Positions 35,028-43,166 of a stretch of DNA of 64,000 bases are shown piece after piece; positions within the stretch are counted from its first letter, which is position 1; the number at the start of each line of letters is the position of its first letter. Both the position numbers and the translations under genes were made by a program. The notes under the pieces were generated by a model. That model was given only the letters and a program-made list of their open reading frames with translations. It had not been told where the DNA came from and did not search any database. Source of the stretch: Bacillota bacterium (GTDB lineage: Bacteria; Bacillota; Sulfobacillia; JAUYEG01); the NCBI GenBank assembly GCA_030691505.1, contig JAUYEG010000163.1:1-64000 (forward strand). Direction: 5' to 3'.

Positions 35028-35049
35028 CGTGTTCCTTTCGTCCGGCACT

Positions 35050-35667
35050 TTATTTTGCCGCAAGGTACCGCAGCGCTCTGCGGATCAGTTGCTCGGGGCC
35101 CAGGTCCGGCGGCGCGCCCCCGTCCCGCGCAACCGCCTCAACCGCCAGCACTGCTTCAGCCCTGCTGTATCCCAGCGTTTGAAGGGCCTGTACCGCCTGG
35201 CCGATCGGCCCCGCCGCCGGGTCGCCGACCCCTGCAGAAAGCCGGAGGTCCTCCGCGCCGGCGGGAAGCGAAACCTTGTCCTTGAGCTCCAGAACCATGC
35301 GCTCGGCGGTCTTGCGCCCGATTCCGGGAATCCGCCGCAGGGCCTCCACGTCCTGGAGAGCCAGCGCCTCGAGCAGCGCGGCCGGGGTCGCCGCCGAAAG
35401 AGCCGATAACGCCAGTTTGGGGCCCACCCCGCTCACCCGGAGCAGCAGGTCAAACACCTCGGCCTCCGGCGCGGTGGCAAAGCCGTATAGCCCCGGCCCG
35501 TCCTCACGCCAAACAAGCCTCGTCTCAAGCCGGCACGGCTGGCCGATGTCCGGGAGGCGGCAGCGCGTGGAGAGAGGCACCAAGACGCGGAAACCCATTC
35601 CGGAGACGGCTAGGACGGCCCATTCAGCGCCCGCCGCGCTGAGCTTCCCTTCCAGAAAGACGATCAT
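35050..35667 (-). CDS. ruvA: Holliday junction DNA-binding protein RuvA
   Basis: 205 residues beginning MIVFLEGKL, with two helix-hairpin-helix motifs ([14 protein letters not shown] and [15 protein letters not shown]) and the C-terminal RuvB-contact domain ([11 protein letters not shown]). Its start overlaps the ruvC stop by 4 bases. Confidence 0.95.
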   Translation of the reverse strand: MIVFLEGKLSAAGAEWAVLAVSGMGFRVLVPLSTRCRLPDIGQPCRLETRLVWREDGPGLYGFATAPEAEVFDLLLRVSGVGPKLALSALSAATPAALLEALALQDVEALRRIPGIGRKTAERMVLELKDKVSLPAGAEDLRLSAGVGDPAAGPIGQAVQALQTLGYSRAEAVLAVEAVARDGGAPPDLGPEQLIRRALRYLAAK

Positions 35668-36185
35668 GGCAGGACGGCCGCGGCGCCTGTCCTGCCGGAC
35701 AGCAGGGCCCGCAGCGGGGCCGAATGAAGACAACAGGCCGCGATTGCGAGCGCGTCCGCAGCATCGTCCGGCCGGGGAAGGCCCGGCAAACCGTAGAGGG
35801 CCTTGACCATTGCCTGAACCTGTTGTTTGGAGGCCCCGCCGTAACCGGTTACGGCCTGCTTGACCTGGACGGGGGTGTACTCGCAGACCTCCAGGCCCAG
35901 GCGGGCCGCGGCGACCAGGGCCGCGCCGCGGGCCTGGCCGACGGCAAAGACATTGCGGGCACTGCGCCCGAAGAATAGCTGCTCCACCGCCATAACGGAG
36001 GGACGGTGGGCAGTGCCCAGATCCTCAAGCGCCCGGCAGATGGCACCGAGCCGCCCTGCGAGGGGCATTGTCGGGGGTGTGCGGACCACGCCGTATTCGA
36101 CCGCCTCGAGCTGACCGTTCTTGCCCTGGCCGGCGATGGCAAAGCCCGTGGAAGCCACACCAGGGTCGATCCCCAGCACAAGCAC
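35664..36185 (-). CDS. ruvC: Crossover junction endodeoxyribonuclease RuvC
   Basis: 173 residues. LGIDPGVASTGFAI holds the first catalytic aspartate, MAVEQLFFGRS a catalytic glutamate and GLPRPDDAADALAIA the C-terminal aspartates. GTG 36185, behind a GGGGG run, matches the family N-terminus better than ATG 36215, which has no ribosome site. Confidence 0.95.
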   Translation of the reverse strand: MLVLGIDPGVASTGFAIAGQGKNGQLEAVEYGVVRTPPTMPLAGRLGAICRALEDLGTAHRPSVMAVEQLFFGRSARNVFAVGQARGAALVAAARLGLEVCEYTPVQVKQAVTGYGGASKQQVQAMVKALYGLPGLPRPDDAADALAIAACCLHSAPLRALLSGRTGAAAVLP

Positions 36186-36262
36186 GGCCTCACCCCCCCC
36201 AGTTGGCGGTGTCATTAGGAACCGAGCGAGGAGTTCTGCGGGTGGGGTGTGTTTGTCCTGCC

Positions 36263-36895
36263 CTAGTCGGGCAGGCCCTCCAGGTAGCGTTCGACTGACT
36301 GGTCGCCGCGAACCACGATCCCGGCGCCAAGCCTGTCCCGGTCCGCGGCCGGCAGGACATCGAGGGAGATGCCGGTCACTCTTAGCAGCAGCAATCCGGT
36401 GACCGGGCGTCCATAGAAAACCGCGATCTTGCCGTCGAGGGCGCCGAGCGTGCGGTATTCAGCCATCTCCGGACAAAGGCCCGGCACAACCCGGTGGACC
36501 TCAACTTCGGAGGCGCCGAACGAGTCTAGTTGCCATTCGGTGAGCCGGCCGGCAAGCTCGCCTTCGTCAAGGCCGGCGAGATCCTCACCTGCCGGGGCCG
36601 ACCGGCGCTCCGTGCACCCGCAGCCGGAATAGGACGTGACGTAGGTCAACAGGGTCCGGTCTGTGGTTCGGACCTGCAGCAGGTCAACCGTTCCGGGAAG
36701 GTCGCCAAGTTGCCGCTGCCCCGGCGCCGGTTCCTCGGTCCGTGGAACGACGGGGCCGGGCAGGGTGCCGAGCGCGGCGCCCACCGTGAAGCCGATCAGG
36801 AACAGCGCCAGTAACAGCAGGACAACAAGCGCGGGCACCGTTGCCCGCGGAAGCCGTGTGCCGATCCAGCGGAGCGATCGCCGGTGTGAGGACAC
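36263..36895 (-). CDS. bofC: BofC-like sporulation checkpoint protein
   Basis: 210 residues. One helix near residues 18-42, then an exported region, and the BofC C-terminal domain near 150-210 (YRTLGALDGKIAVFYG, ISLDVLPAADRDRLGAGI). BofC delays SpoIVB-triggered activation of sigma-K in Bacillus and often precedes ruvC or ruvA, as here. GTG 36895 with AGGAGG at 9 bases is chosen over the TTG that directly touches the ribosome site. Confidence 0.8.
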   Translation of the reverse strand: MSSHRRSLRWIGTRLPRATVPALVVLLLLALFLIGFTVGAALGTLPGPVVPRTEEPAPGQRQLGDLPGTVDLLQVRTTDRTLLTYVTSYSGCGCTERRSAPAGEDLAGLDEGELAGRLTEWQLDSFGASEVEVHRVVPGLCPEMAEYRTLGALDGKIAVFYGRPVTGLLLLRVTGISLDVLPAADRDRLGAGIVVRGDQSVERYLEGLPD

Positions 36896-36973
36896 CGCAA
36901 CCAACCTCCTGACCGCGCAAGCGGGTCTTGTGACCCAAAAGCGCAGTCAGTCGGTTATTGTCCCCAAAGCCTG

Positions 36974-37747
36974 CTACGATATGCGGTCTGGCGCGGTGCC
37001 CGGCCGGGGCTCGGATGAGCCGGCAGGCTCGTGGTTGGTGTAGACAGCCTGAACGTCGTCGTGGTCCTCGAGCATGTCGACAAGGCGCTCGACTCGTTCC
37101 AGGTCATCCCCTCCCACGCTGACCGTGGACTGGGGCAGACGGACAAGCTCGCTGTGCGAGACCGGCATTCCATTTTGCGCAAAGGCCGACTTGACGGGTT
37201 CAAGACCCGAGACGCTGGTGACCACGACAAAGGAGTCGCCTTCGTCGCGCACATCCTCAGCGCCAGCTTCGAGAGCGGTCATCGTCACCGCATCTTCATC
37301 CAGGTGCCGGCTCTCCCGGTCCAGCACCAGGAGCCCTTTCTTGGAGAAGAGCCAGGAAACGCAGCCAGCCTCCCCCAGGCTGCCGCCGTTGCGGGAGAAG
37401 AGGTAGCGCACGTCGGCCGCCGACCTCCTCGGGTTGTCGGTCGCGACCTCGACGAGGACGGCGACGCCGCCGGGGCCGTATCCCTCGTACAGCGACTCAT
37501 CGTAATGCGCGCCGTCGAGCTCCCCTGCCGCCTTCTGAATCGCCCGCTGGATGTGGTCCATGGGCATGTTTGCCTCGCGCGCCTTGTCGATGGCCATCCT
37601 CAGCCGCAGGTTGCCGTCGGGGTTGGGCCCGCCCTGACGGGTTGCGACAATCAGCGCCCGGCCGAGCTTGGTGAACACCTTGCCCCGCTGGGCATCAACA
37701 CGTGCCTTGTGGCGCTTGATGGTCGCCCATTTCGAATGCCCTGACAC
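36974..37747 (-). CDS. yebC: YebC/TACO1-family protein
   Basis: 257 residues starting (M)SGHSKWATIKRHKA with GTG 37747, followed by GGPNPDGNLRLR, and NMPMDHIQRAIQKAAGE, then the acidic C-terminal half. The family was first described as a transcription regulator and later members relieve ribosome stalling on proline stretches; which applies here is not visible. Confidence 0.94.
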   Translation of the reverse strand: MSGHSKWATIKRHKARVDAQRGKVFTKLGRALIVATRQGGPNPDGNLRLRMAIDKAREANMPMDHIQRAIQKAAGELDGAHYDESLYEGYGPGGVAVLVEVATDNPRRSAADVRYLFSRNGGSLGEAGCVSWLFSKKGLLVLDRESRHLDEDAVTMTALEAGAEDVRDEGDSFVVVTSVSGLEPVKSAFAQNGMPVSHSELVRLPQSTVSVGGDDLERVERLVDMLEDHDDVQAVYTNHEPAGSSEPRPGTAPDRIS

Positions 37748-37832
37748 CTTGCGCACCCCCCCAAAACGCCGGGCGGCCGGGTGTCGTGGCCGTCCTCTAG
37801 AAGCTTAGCACAACCGCCGGAGTATTCCAGGG

Positions 37833-38618
37833 TCAGTGACGCGGAGTCGGCGGCAGCGCGCGCTTGTGGGCGCTCCTCCGGTGCATACGCTCCACCCGGT
37901 CCCGCAGCTCGGGACGGCCTGATCCGGACGCCAGGTACTCGTCGAGCTCGGCGTAGGTCATCCCCATCTCGCCCTCGTCGGTTTGACCTTCCCACAGGCC
38001 AGCCGTGGGCGGCCGCTCGATGACCTGCGCGGGAATGCCGAGGACTGCGGCGACTGCACGCACCTCGCGCTTTAGCAGGTGGGCAATGGGCTGTATGTCG
38101 ACCCCCGCGTCGCCGTACTTCGTGGCGTAGCCGACATATGTCTCGGCCCGGTTGCCCGTCCCCACCACAAGCAGGTTGTTAACGTTGGCGAAGTAATAGA
38201 GGGTCAGCATCCGCAGCCTCGGCTTCAGGTTGGCCTGGGCCAGCTTGACGATTTGGGCCGGCGTAGCCGCACCGCCCGCCTCGCCCACCGGTAGGCGGCT
38301 CGCTGCGTCGCTCAGCGCCCGGAGCATCTCGTCGTAGGGCCCGTCCAGGGCGACAGCGGCGGTCCGGATGCCTGTGGCGGCGGCGACGGCACGCGCGTCC
38401 TCAACATCGCGCCCGGCGCTATGACAGGGAAGTATCAACCCCAACGCCCTGTCGCCCACGGCCATGCGGCACAGCCCGGCGACCACCGCGGAATCAATCC
38501 CGCCGGATACGCCGACCACCGTGCCGTCCGCCCCGGCGGCCTCGACCTGCGCGGCGATCCACGAGGCCAGCCGGCCGGCCAGTGCCCGGGCCGCGTCATA
38601 TGCAACACCCTGGTTCAC
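37833..38618 (-). CDS. nadE: NH3-dependent NAD synthetase
   Basis: 261 residues of the PP-loop ATPase fold: GVSGGIDSAVV near 36, GTGNRAETYVGYATKYGD for the deamido-NAD site, RPPTAGLWEGQTDEGEMG near the C-terminus. No glutaminase domain, so it uses free ammonia. GTG start overlaps the larE stop (GTGA). Confidence 0.94.
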   Translation of the reverse strand: MNQGVAYDAARALAGRLASWIAAQVEAAGADGTVVGVSGGIDSAVVAGLCRMAVGDRALGLILPCHSAGRDVEDARAVAAATGIRTAAVALDGPYDEMLRALSDAASRLPVGEAGGAATPAQIVKLAQANLKPRLRMLTLYYFANVNNLLVVGTGNRAETYVGYATKYGDAGVDIQPIAHLLKREVRAVAAVLGIPAQVIERPPTAGLWEGQTDEGEMGMTYAELDEYLASGSGRPELRDRVERMHRRSAHKRALPPTPRH

Positions 38619-39508
38619 GAGACTTCACCCTCCCCCTGGCGCCCACCGAGTCCGAGCGCGGCATTGAGACTGCCCATCCGGTAGCCCGCAAGATCGGCGC
38701 AGATGTAAAGGTAGCCGAGATCCGCCAGAGCGGCGAGCACACGGCGCCGCTCGGAGAAAAGACGGTCAAGGTCGCCGGTGGCGACCTCGATCCGCGCCAC
38801 GTCGCCGTGGTGCCGCAGGCGGGCGCCGCGGAATCCGAGCGTGGCGAGAGCCTCCTCGCCCCGGCGCACCCTCTCCAGGCCTGATGCGGTGATCGGCGTG
38901 CCATACGGAAACCGGGAGGCAAGACAGGCCATGGCCGGCCTCCCAGGGTCCGGCAGCCCGAGCCGTTGGCTCAGGTGGCGCACAGCACCCTTGTCCAGGC
39001 CACATTCCGCTAGCGGGCTGCGCACCCCGATCTCCTGAGCGGCCAGTTGCCCGGGCCGGTAGTCCAACCCGTCATCGGCGTTTGCCCCGTCGACCAGCCA
39101 GCCGAGGCCGAGCAAGTGCTGCAGGTCGCGGAAGCGAGAGAATATTGCCAGCTTGCAGTGATAGCAGCGGTCGGGCGGATTCTCGGCCACGCCGGGCAGG
39201 GAAAGATGGTCCAGCGGGACCTCCAGGTGCTCGATCCCAAGCTGCCAGGCCAGAGCCCTCGCCCTGGCGAGGTCATCAGGCAGGAAAAGCGCGGACACGC
39301 CCGTGACGGCGACCACCCGGTGGGGAAGCTCCTGGGCGCCGATCGCCGCGACGAGTGACGAGTCGACGCCTCCCGACAGCGCCACCATGGCGCTGCCGAG
39401 GCCCCGCATCACCTGGCGCAGGCAGGCCTCGGCCTGGTCGAGCTCAGCCGTGTGGAGCTCGCGCTCGTGCGCCTGCTGGTCAGATGTCATGCCCATCGCT
39501 TGCCACAT
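38615..39508 (-). CDS. larE: LarE-type ATP-dependent sacrificial sulfur transferase
   Basis: 297 residues. VALSGGVDSSLVAA near 43 is the PP-loop; RCYHCKL near 114 and PAMACLASRFPYG with Cys195 match LarE, where one cysteine donates its sulfur to the nickel-pincer cofactor of lactate racemase-type enzymes. No larB or larC lies nearby, so the target is open; many LarE homologues occur alone. Three in-frame ATGs (39508, 39496, 39490) are possible. Confidence 0.87.
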   Translation of the reverse strand: MWQAMGMTSDQQAHERELHTAELDQAEACLRQVMRGLGSAMVALSGGVDSSLVAAIGAQELPHRVVAVTGVSALFLPDDLARARALAWQLGIEHLEVPLDHLSLPGVAENPPDRCYHCKLAIFSRFRDLQHLLGLGWLVDGANADDGLDYRPGQLAAQEIGVRSPLAECGLDKGAVRHLSQRLGLPDPGRPAMACLASRFPYGTPITASGLERVRRGEEALATLGFRGARLRHHGDVARIEVATGDLDRLFSERRRVLAALADLGYLYICADLAGYRMGSLNAALGLGGRQGEGEVS

Positions 39509-39582
39509 CCTTTCGATCGGGACGCCCGGGCTCGCACGAGGGGCGGCAACGCGCGGCCAACGTGGGATCCGGGCAGGGCAAT

Positions 39583-40077
39583 CTACCGGGAGAGCCTTTG
39601 TGCATCAGGGGTGCTAGGCCCGGGGTGTAGATGGATCTCATCGCCGCCGCCCGTCCGGCTGTCAAGGATCTCGACGATTGCCGGTCCGCGCCAGCGCGAA
39701 CGCAACCGGCGGTCGTAGCGGTTGACCGCGACAAATCCGAGCACGAGTGCAACGATCATCCCGGCGGTGGCGCCCAGCTCCGCCTGGCCCCCCAGGCGGC
39801 CGCCGACAACCCACCCGAGGATCGCCCCTGCCGCGGCCGCGATCGTCGGTATGCCGTACGCCCAGAAGGCCGCCTGGACAACGCCCAGATCAGGCAACTG
39901 GACTCGCACAAGGTCGCCGGGCCGGGCCCCGGCCAGGTTTGCCGCGCTGAGGACGAGGTCGTGTCCGGGATGAGCCAGCTGGTGGCACAGGCCGCATTCA
40001 GCGCACGCGGCGTTGCGGGTCATGCGCACGGACGCCTGGTCCGCGCGCACCTCGGTGACCACCCCGGCCTCCAGCAT
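39583..40077 (-). CDS. RseC/SoxR-reducing-system family membrane protein
   Basis: 164 residues. An N-terminal domain with the cysteine motif CAECGLCHQLAHPGH, then two helices (about 68-88 and 98-116) and a polar tail. This matches RseC, which works with Rnf/Rsx-type complexes in reducing SoxR in Escherichia coli and is widespread in Clostridia with unclear role. Its presence in a genome with rnfCD is suggestive only. Confidence 0.82.
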   Translation of the reverse strand: MLEAGVVTEVRADQASVRMTRNAACAECGLCHQLAHPGHDLVLSAANLAGARPGDLVRVQLPDLGVVQAAFWAYGIPTIAAAAGAILGWVVGGRLGGQAELGATAGMIVALVLGFVAVNRYDRRLRSRWRGPAIVEILDSRTGGGDEIHLHPGPSTPDAQRLSR

Positions 40078-40622
40078 CTCCTAACCTCCCAGCCCGCGGC
40101 ACCGGGGGGCGGACTGCGCCCGCTTCGCCCGGCCGTCTCGTACCGCCGCCACCCGTTCCGGGCCCGGTTCGGACCCTAGGTGCCTTGCCAAAGCCCGTTT
40201 CTTCCCGGCCGGGGGCATTACCTCCGGGCTCTTAGCCGCTACGCTTCAGTTTGCCCGTCCGCATCGCCCTCGCCTCGCCGAGACCGAAGATAAACAGCCC
40301 GAGCGGGATAAGCACCACCCGGTCAGTACGCGGATCAGGACGGCCGGCATCAGCTGGCCGTCGAGCAAGGCGGCCCGGCGCAGGCCCGCAGGGTATACGT
40401 GTGCGTGGACGACGGCGGAACGGCTCGTCGTGCGGAACACGGCCCTGGTGGCCCCGCTGCAGCCGGGCCTCGGGGGCGGTACGAACCTGACCTGTTCTAG
40501 AATGCTCAGGTGCTGAGCCCAACCTGTCCTTTTCTGCGCTGATCCCGGGTCGGACCTGACGGCCCCTACCCGTCTCAGATGGCTAACCGAGGCGTCTCGC
40601 GACGTGATGAGTCAATCCTCGC
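40078..40622 (-). other. Region between yunB and rseC with no intact gene
   Basis: Apart from the broken frame described at 40231-40500, I see nothing convincing. The part 40085-40230 is GC-rich with small inverted repeats and no open frame resembling a family; 40500-40622 may hold the leader of the broken frame. Confidence 0.5.
40231..40500 (-). pseudogene. Possible frameshifted small membrane-protein gene
   Basis: Two reading frames each look coding over part of this stretch. From about 40490 to 40325 one frame gives a plausible soluble segment (AVVHAHVYPAGLRRAALLDG, then QLMPAVLIRVLTG) with high GC in third positions; from about 40320 to 40232 the next frame gives a hydrophobic end (VVLIPLGLFIFGLGEARAMR). 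A single lost base near 40322 would join them into one protein of about 90 residues. It could be a decayed gene, a sequencing slip or chance. Confidence 0.3.
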
Positions 40623-41279
40623 CTAGTTGCCGATCCGCACGTAGGTGTTGGGCACAGCGCCGACGATAATGGCCTGGGCGATGGGGAGACGGGTGTGGAC
40701 TTCCTGAGTGGACCGGACAAAGGGGACCACGATGTGCATCTGAAAGACAATGTCTATGTAGACAACATGCCGGGTCTGGTTGATCCCTGCTTCCTGGAAC
40801 TCCTCCGTCACGGTGCCCTTGACCGTTCCCACGGCCGTCACATAGGCCGGGATGCGCGGTCCGATGTTGAAGAACAGCTCGGCGCCAAGGATCTGGTTGA
40901 GGGGGACCTGCACCTTGATATCGCGTATCTCGCCGATATCGTCCTGAATCGCGGTGATGGCGGTCGCCAGAATACGGTTGATCTCGAGTACGTTGGGCTG
41001 CATAACCGAGACCCGGCCGGAGTTGTCTTTGTCGATCCTGACGAGGCTGTCGTACGTGATCGTCGGGAGGATCTCCTCATTGATCACCCTGGATACGGTC
41101 TTTGTGGCGATGCCCTGGGCCCGCACCTCCGCGAGCTTGAGCACCACAGGGGCCAGACGGGTCTCCATGCTGTAGAGGATGAACAGCACGAAGAACAGCG
41201 GGATCAGGAGGGCCCACGGAACCCGGCGGCGCCTCGAGCTACCCGCCCTCCGAAACCGCACGACACGCCGGCGCCGCAT
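40623..41279 (-). CDS. yunB: Sporulation protein YunB
   Basis: 218 residues: a very basic N-terminus, one helix (WALLIPLFFVLFILY), and the YunB domain (VRAQGIATKTVSRVINEEIL, VSVMQPNVLEINRILATAI, FFNIGPRIPAYVTAVG). Known in Bacillus to be made in the mother cell under sigma-E; molecular role unknown. ATG 41279 or GTG 41288 may start it. Confidence 0.9.
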   Translation of the reverse strand: MRRRRVVRFRRAGSSRRRRVPWALLIPLFFVLFILYSMETRLAPVVLKLAEVRAQGIATKTVSRVINEEILPTITYDSLVRIDKDNSGRVSVMQPNVLEINRILATAITAIQDDIGEIRDIKVQVPLNQILGAELFFNIGPRIPAYVTAVGTVKGTVTEEFQEAGINQTRHVVYIDIVFQMHIVVPFVRSTQEVHTRLPIAQAIIVGAVPNTYVRIGN

Positions 41280-41326
41280 CGACCCCACCCCCGTGGCCCC
41301 ATCCTATGCGGGCGCACGGGGAGCGG

Positions 41327-42562
41327 TCAGTGGCCGCGGCGCAGGCGAACGTGCCGGCGCCTTCCGACCTGCAGGACAGCGCCGTCGGCGACGTCCACGT
41401 CCTCATCCTCGAGCAGCCTGCGGCCGTCCAGCCTCACCGCCCCCTGGCGCAGGAGCCGCTTGGCCTCGCTGCCGCTGGACGCCAGCCCGCCGAGCACGAC
41501 GAGGCGCGCCGCCCAGATCCGGCCGTCCTGGAACTCGGCAGGGTCCAGCGTGACCTCCTCACTGTGCTCGGGCAGATTGCGCTCCTGGAAAACGTGCCGG
41601 AACGCGTCCTCCGCAGCCACCGCGGCCTCGTCGCCGCAGTACATCTCGACCAGCCGGCGGGCAAGGTCCATCTTGATATCCCGCGGGTTCACACCGCCCT
41701 CCGCGAGGTCGCGAACCAACCGGTCCACGGTTTCGACGGGAAGGTCCGCGGTCAGCCGGAGGTAGTCAGGAAGCAGCCTATCCGGGATGCTCATCGTCCG
41801 GCCGTATATCTCGCCGGGGGCGTCGTCAATGCCGATGTAGTTGCCCAGACTCTTTGACATCTTTTCCGTGCCGTCGGTGCCCACGAGGAGCGGCAGGGTC
41901 ATCGCCACCTGCGCCTCAAGTGAGAAGCTGCGCATCACGTCGCGCGTGGCCACGAAGTTAAACGTCTGGTCCGTGCCCCCGAGCTCGACATCCGCCCGCA
42001 GGAACACCGAGTCATACGCCTGGGCCAGCGGATACATAAACTCGTGAACGTGTATCGGCCGCCCTTCGCGATAGCGGGCGGCGAACTCATCCCGCTCGAG
42101 CATCCGGGCGACGGTCTGGGTCGCCGCCAGCCGGATCACTCCGGCGAAATCGAGCCCGCCGAGCCAGTCGTTGTTGAAAACCACATGCGTGAGCCCGGGG
42201 ACGAGGATCTTGAAGATCTGCTCCTCGTAGGTGCGGGCGTTGGCCCGGACCTCTTCTTCGCCGAGTTGCCTGCGCGTCTCCGACTTGCCGCTGGGGTCGC
42301 CGATCCGGCCCGTGAAGTCGCCTATCACGAAGTAGACCTCGTGGCCAAAGCTCTGGAACTGCCGCAGCTTGCGGAGCGGGACCGTATGGCCGAGGTGAAT
42401 GTCCGGCGCGCTCGGGTCGGCGCCGAGTTTTACGCGCAACGGCACGTCAGTCTCCTGGGCCCTCCTGAGCTTGGCAAGCAGGTCCTCCTCGGTGATGACG
42501 TCGACGGCGCCGCTCACCAGAACCCTGAGCTGCTCGCTGGCCGGCACCTCGGATACTCTCAC
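41327..42562 (-). CDS. tyrS: Tyrosyl-tRNA synthetase
   Basis: 411 residues. The class I signatures are present: HLGH in PSAPDIHLGHTVPLRK near residue 48 and KMSKS in GTEKMSKSLGNY. The C-terminal S4 RNA-binding domain (SEAKRLLRQGAVRLDGRRL) is complete. The layout is that of the TyrZ-like, rather than the E. coli-like, TyrRS group. GTG 42562 behind AGGGGG is the start. A T-box leader with a UAC specifier precedes it. Confidence 0.95.
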   Translation of the reverse strand: MRVSEVPASEQLRVLVSGAVDVITEEDLLAKLRRAQETDVPLRVKLGADPSAPDIHLGHTVPLRKLRQFQSFGHEVYFVIGDFTGRIGDPSGKSETRRQLGEEEVRANARTYEEQIFKILVPGLTHVVFNNDWLGGLDFAGVIRLAATQTVARMLERDEFAARYREGRPIHVHEFMYPLAQAYDSVFLRADVELGGTDQTFNFVATRDVMRSFSLEAQVAMTLPLLVGTDGTEKMSKSLGNYIGIDDAPGEIYGRTMSIPDRLLPDYLRLTADLPVETVDRLVRDLAEGGVNPRDIKMDLARRLVEMYCGDEAAVAAEDAFRHVFQERNLPEHSEEVTLDPAEFQDGRIWAARLVVLGGLASSGSEAKRLLRQGAVRLDGRRLLEDEDVDVADGAVLQVGRRRHVRLRRGH

Positions 42563-42632
42563 GTTCCGTTCCCCCTGTCGTGCGTATGGTCGCTCCAGGC
42601 GCGATGACCGCCTTACGCCAACGCCATAAATG

Positions 42633-42943
42633 AAAAAGCCCACCCCTCAGGGGCGGGCGCTAAGGCCGCGGTACCACCCTGTTTGGCCCGGACAGACTGC
42701 CCGGACCATCTCATCGCCGGCCGGCGCGCCACGTGGAGATGCGACTGCCGGACCGCGGCCCGATAACGGCGGCCGGCCGGCACGGCCTACTGCGCCCGGG
42801 GGCGGTTGGGCCTGCGGCTTGCGGGCGTATTCGCGCGGCGGCCTGGTGCCTTTCGCAGCGAACCGGCTCTCTTGAACCCGGCCGTGCCGCCTACTATTCC
42901 CGCTCATCGCCTTCGAACACTGTACTGGCTTTGGTGCCTGGCT
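42633..42943 (-). promoter_or_regulatory. T-box riboswitch of tyrS
   Basis: The minus-strand leader has the 5' stem I block GGCGATGAGCGGGAATAGTA, a specifier UAC (42829-42827) in a GAAUAC context, the T-box GGGTGGTACCGCGG (42680-42665) and an intrinsic terminator whose stem (42638-42659) ends in TTTTT. Uncharged tRNA-Tyr should stabilise the antiterminator. This fits the gene downstream. Confidence 0.93.
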
Positions 42944-42949
42944 GGCTGG

Positions 42950-42978
42950 ATTATAGCATGCCGCCGGCTCATGTCCAA
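42950..42978 (-). promoter_or_regulatory. Promoter of tyrS
   Basis: Minus strand: TTGGAC (42978-42973), 17 bases, TATAAT (42955-42950). The perfect -10 box and its position just upstream of the T-box stem I support it; the -35 box is poor. Confidence 0.55.
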
Positions 42979-43100
42979 CCCATGCGGAGTGGACACCCAC
43001 ATGGGGCCGGCGGCTGTGCGCCGGTCAGGCTGCAGCCGACGACGCAGCGCGGTGCAGGGGACGTTTGCCGGCCCCGCGAACCATAGCTGCCACAAGGTGT

Positions 43101-43106
43101 TATAAT
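43101..43106 (+). promoter_or_regulatory. -10 box for the penicillin-binding protein gene
   Basis: A perfect TATAAT lies 60 bases before the ATG. No matching -35 box was found at the usual distance, so the promoter may need an activator or be chance. Confidence 0.35.
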
Positions 43107-43166
43107 CTTGTCTCGACCGCCGGGATGCGGGTGGCAGGGCCGCAGGGCCTACGCTAGGAGGAAGCC

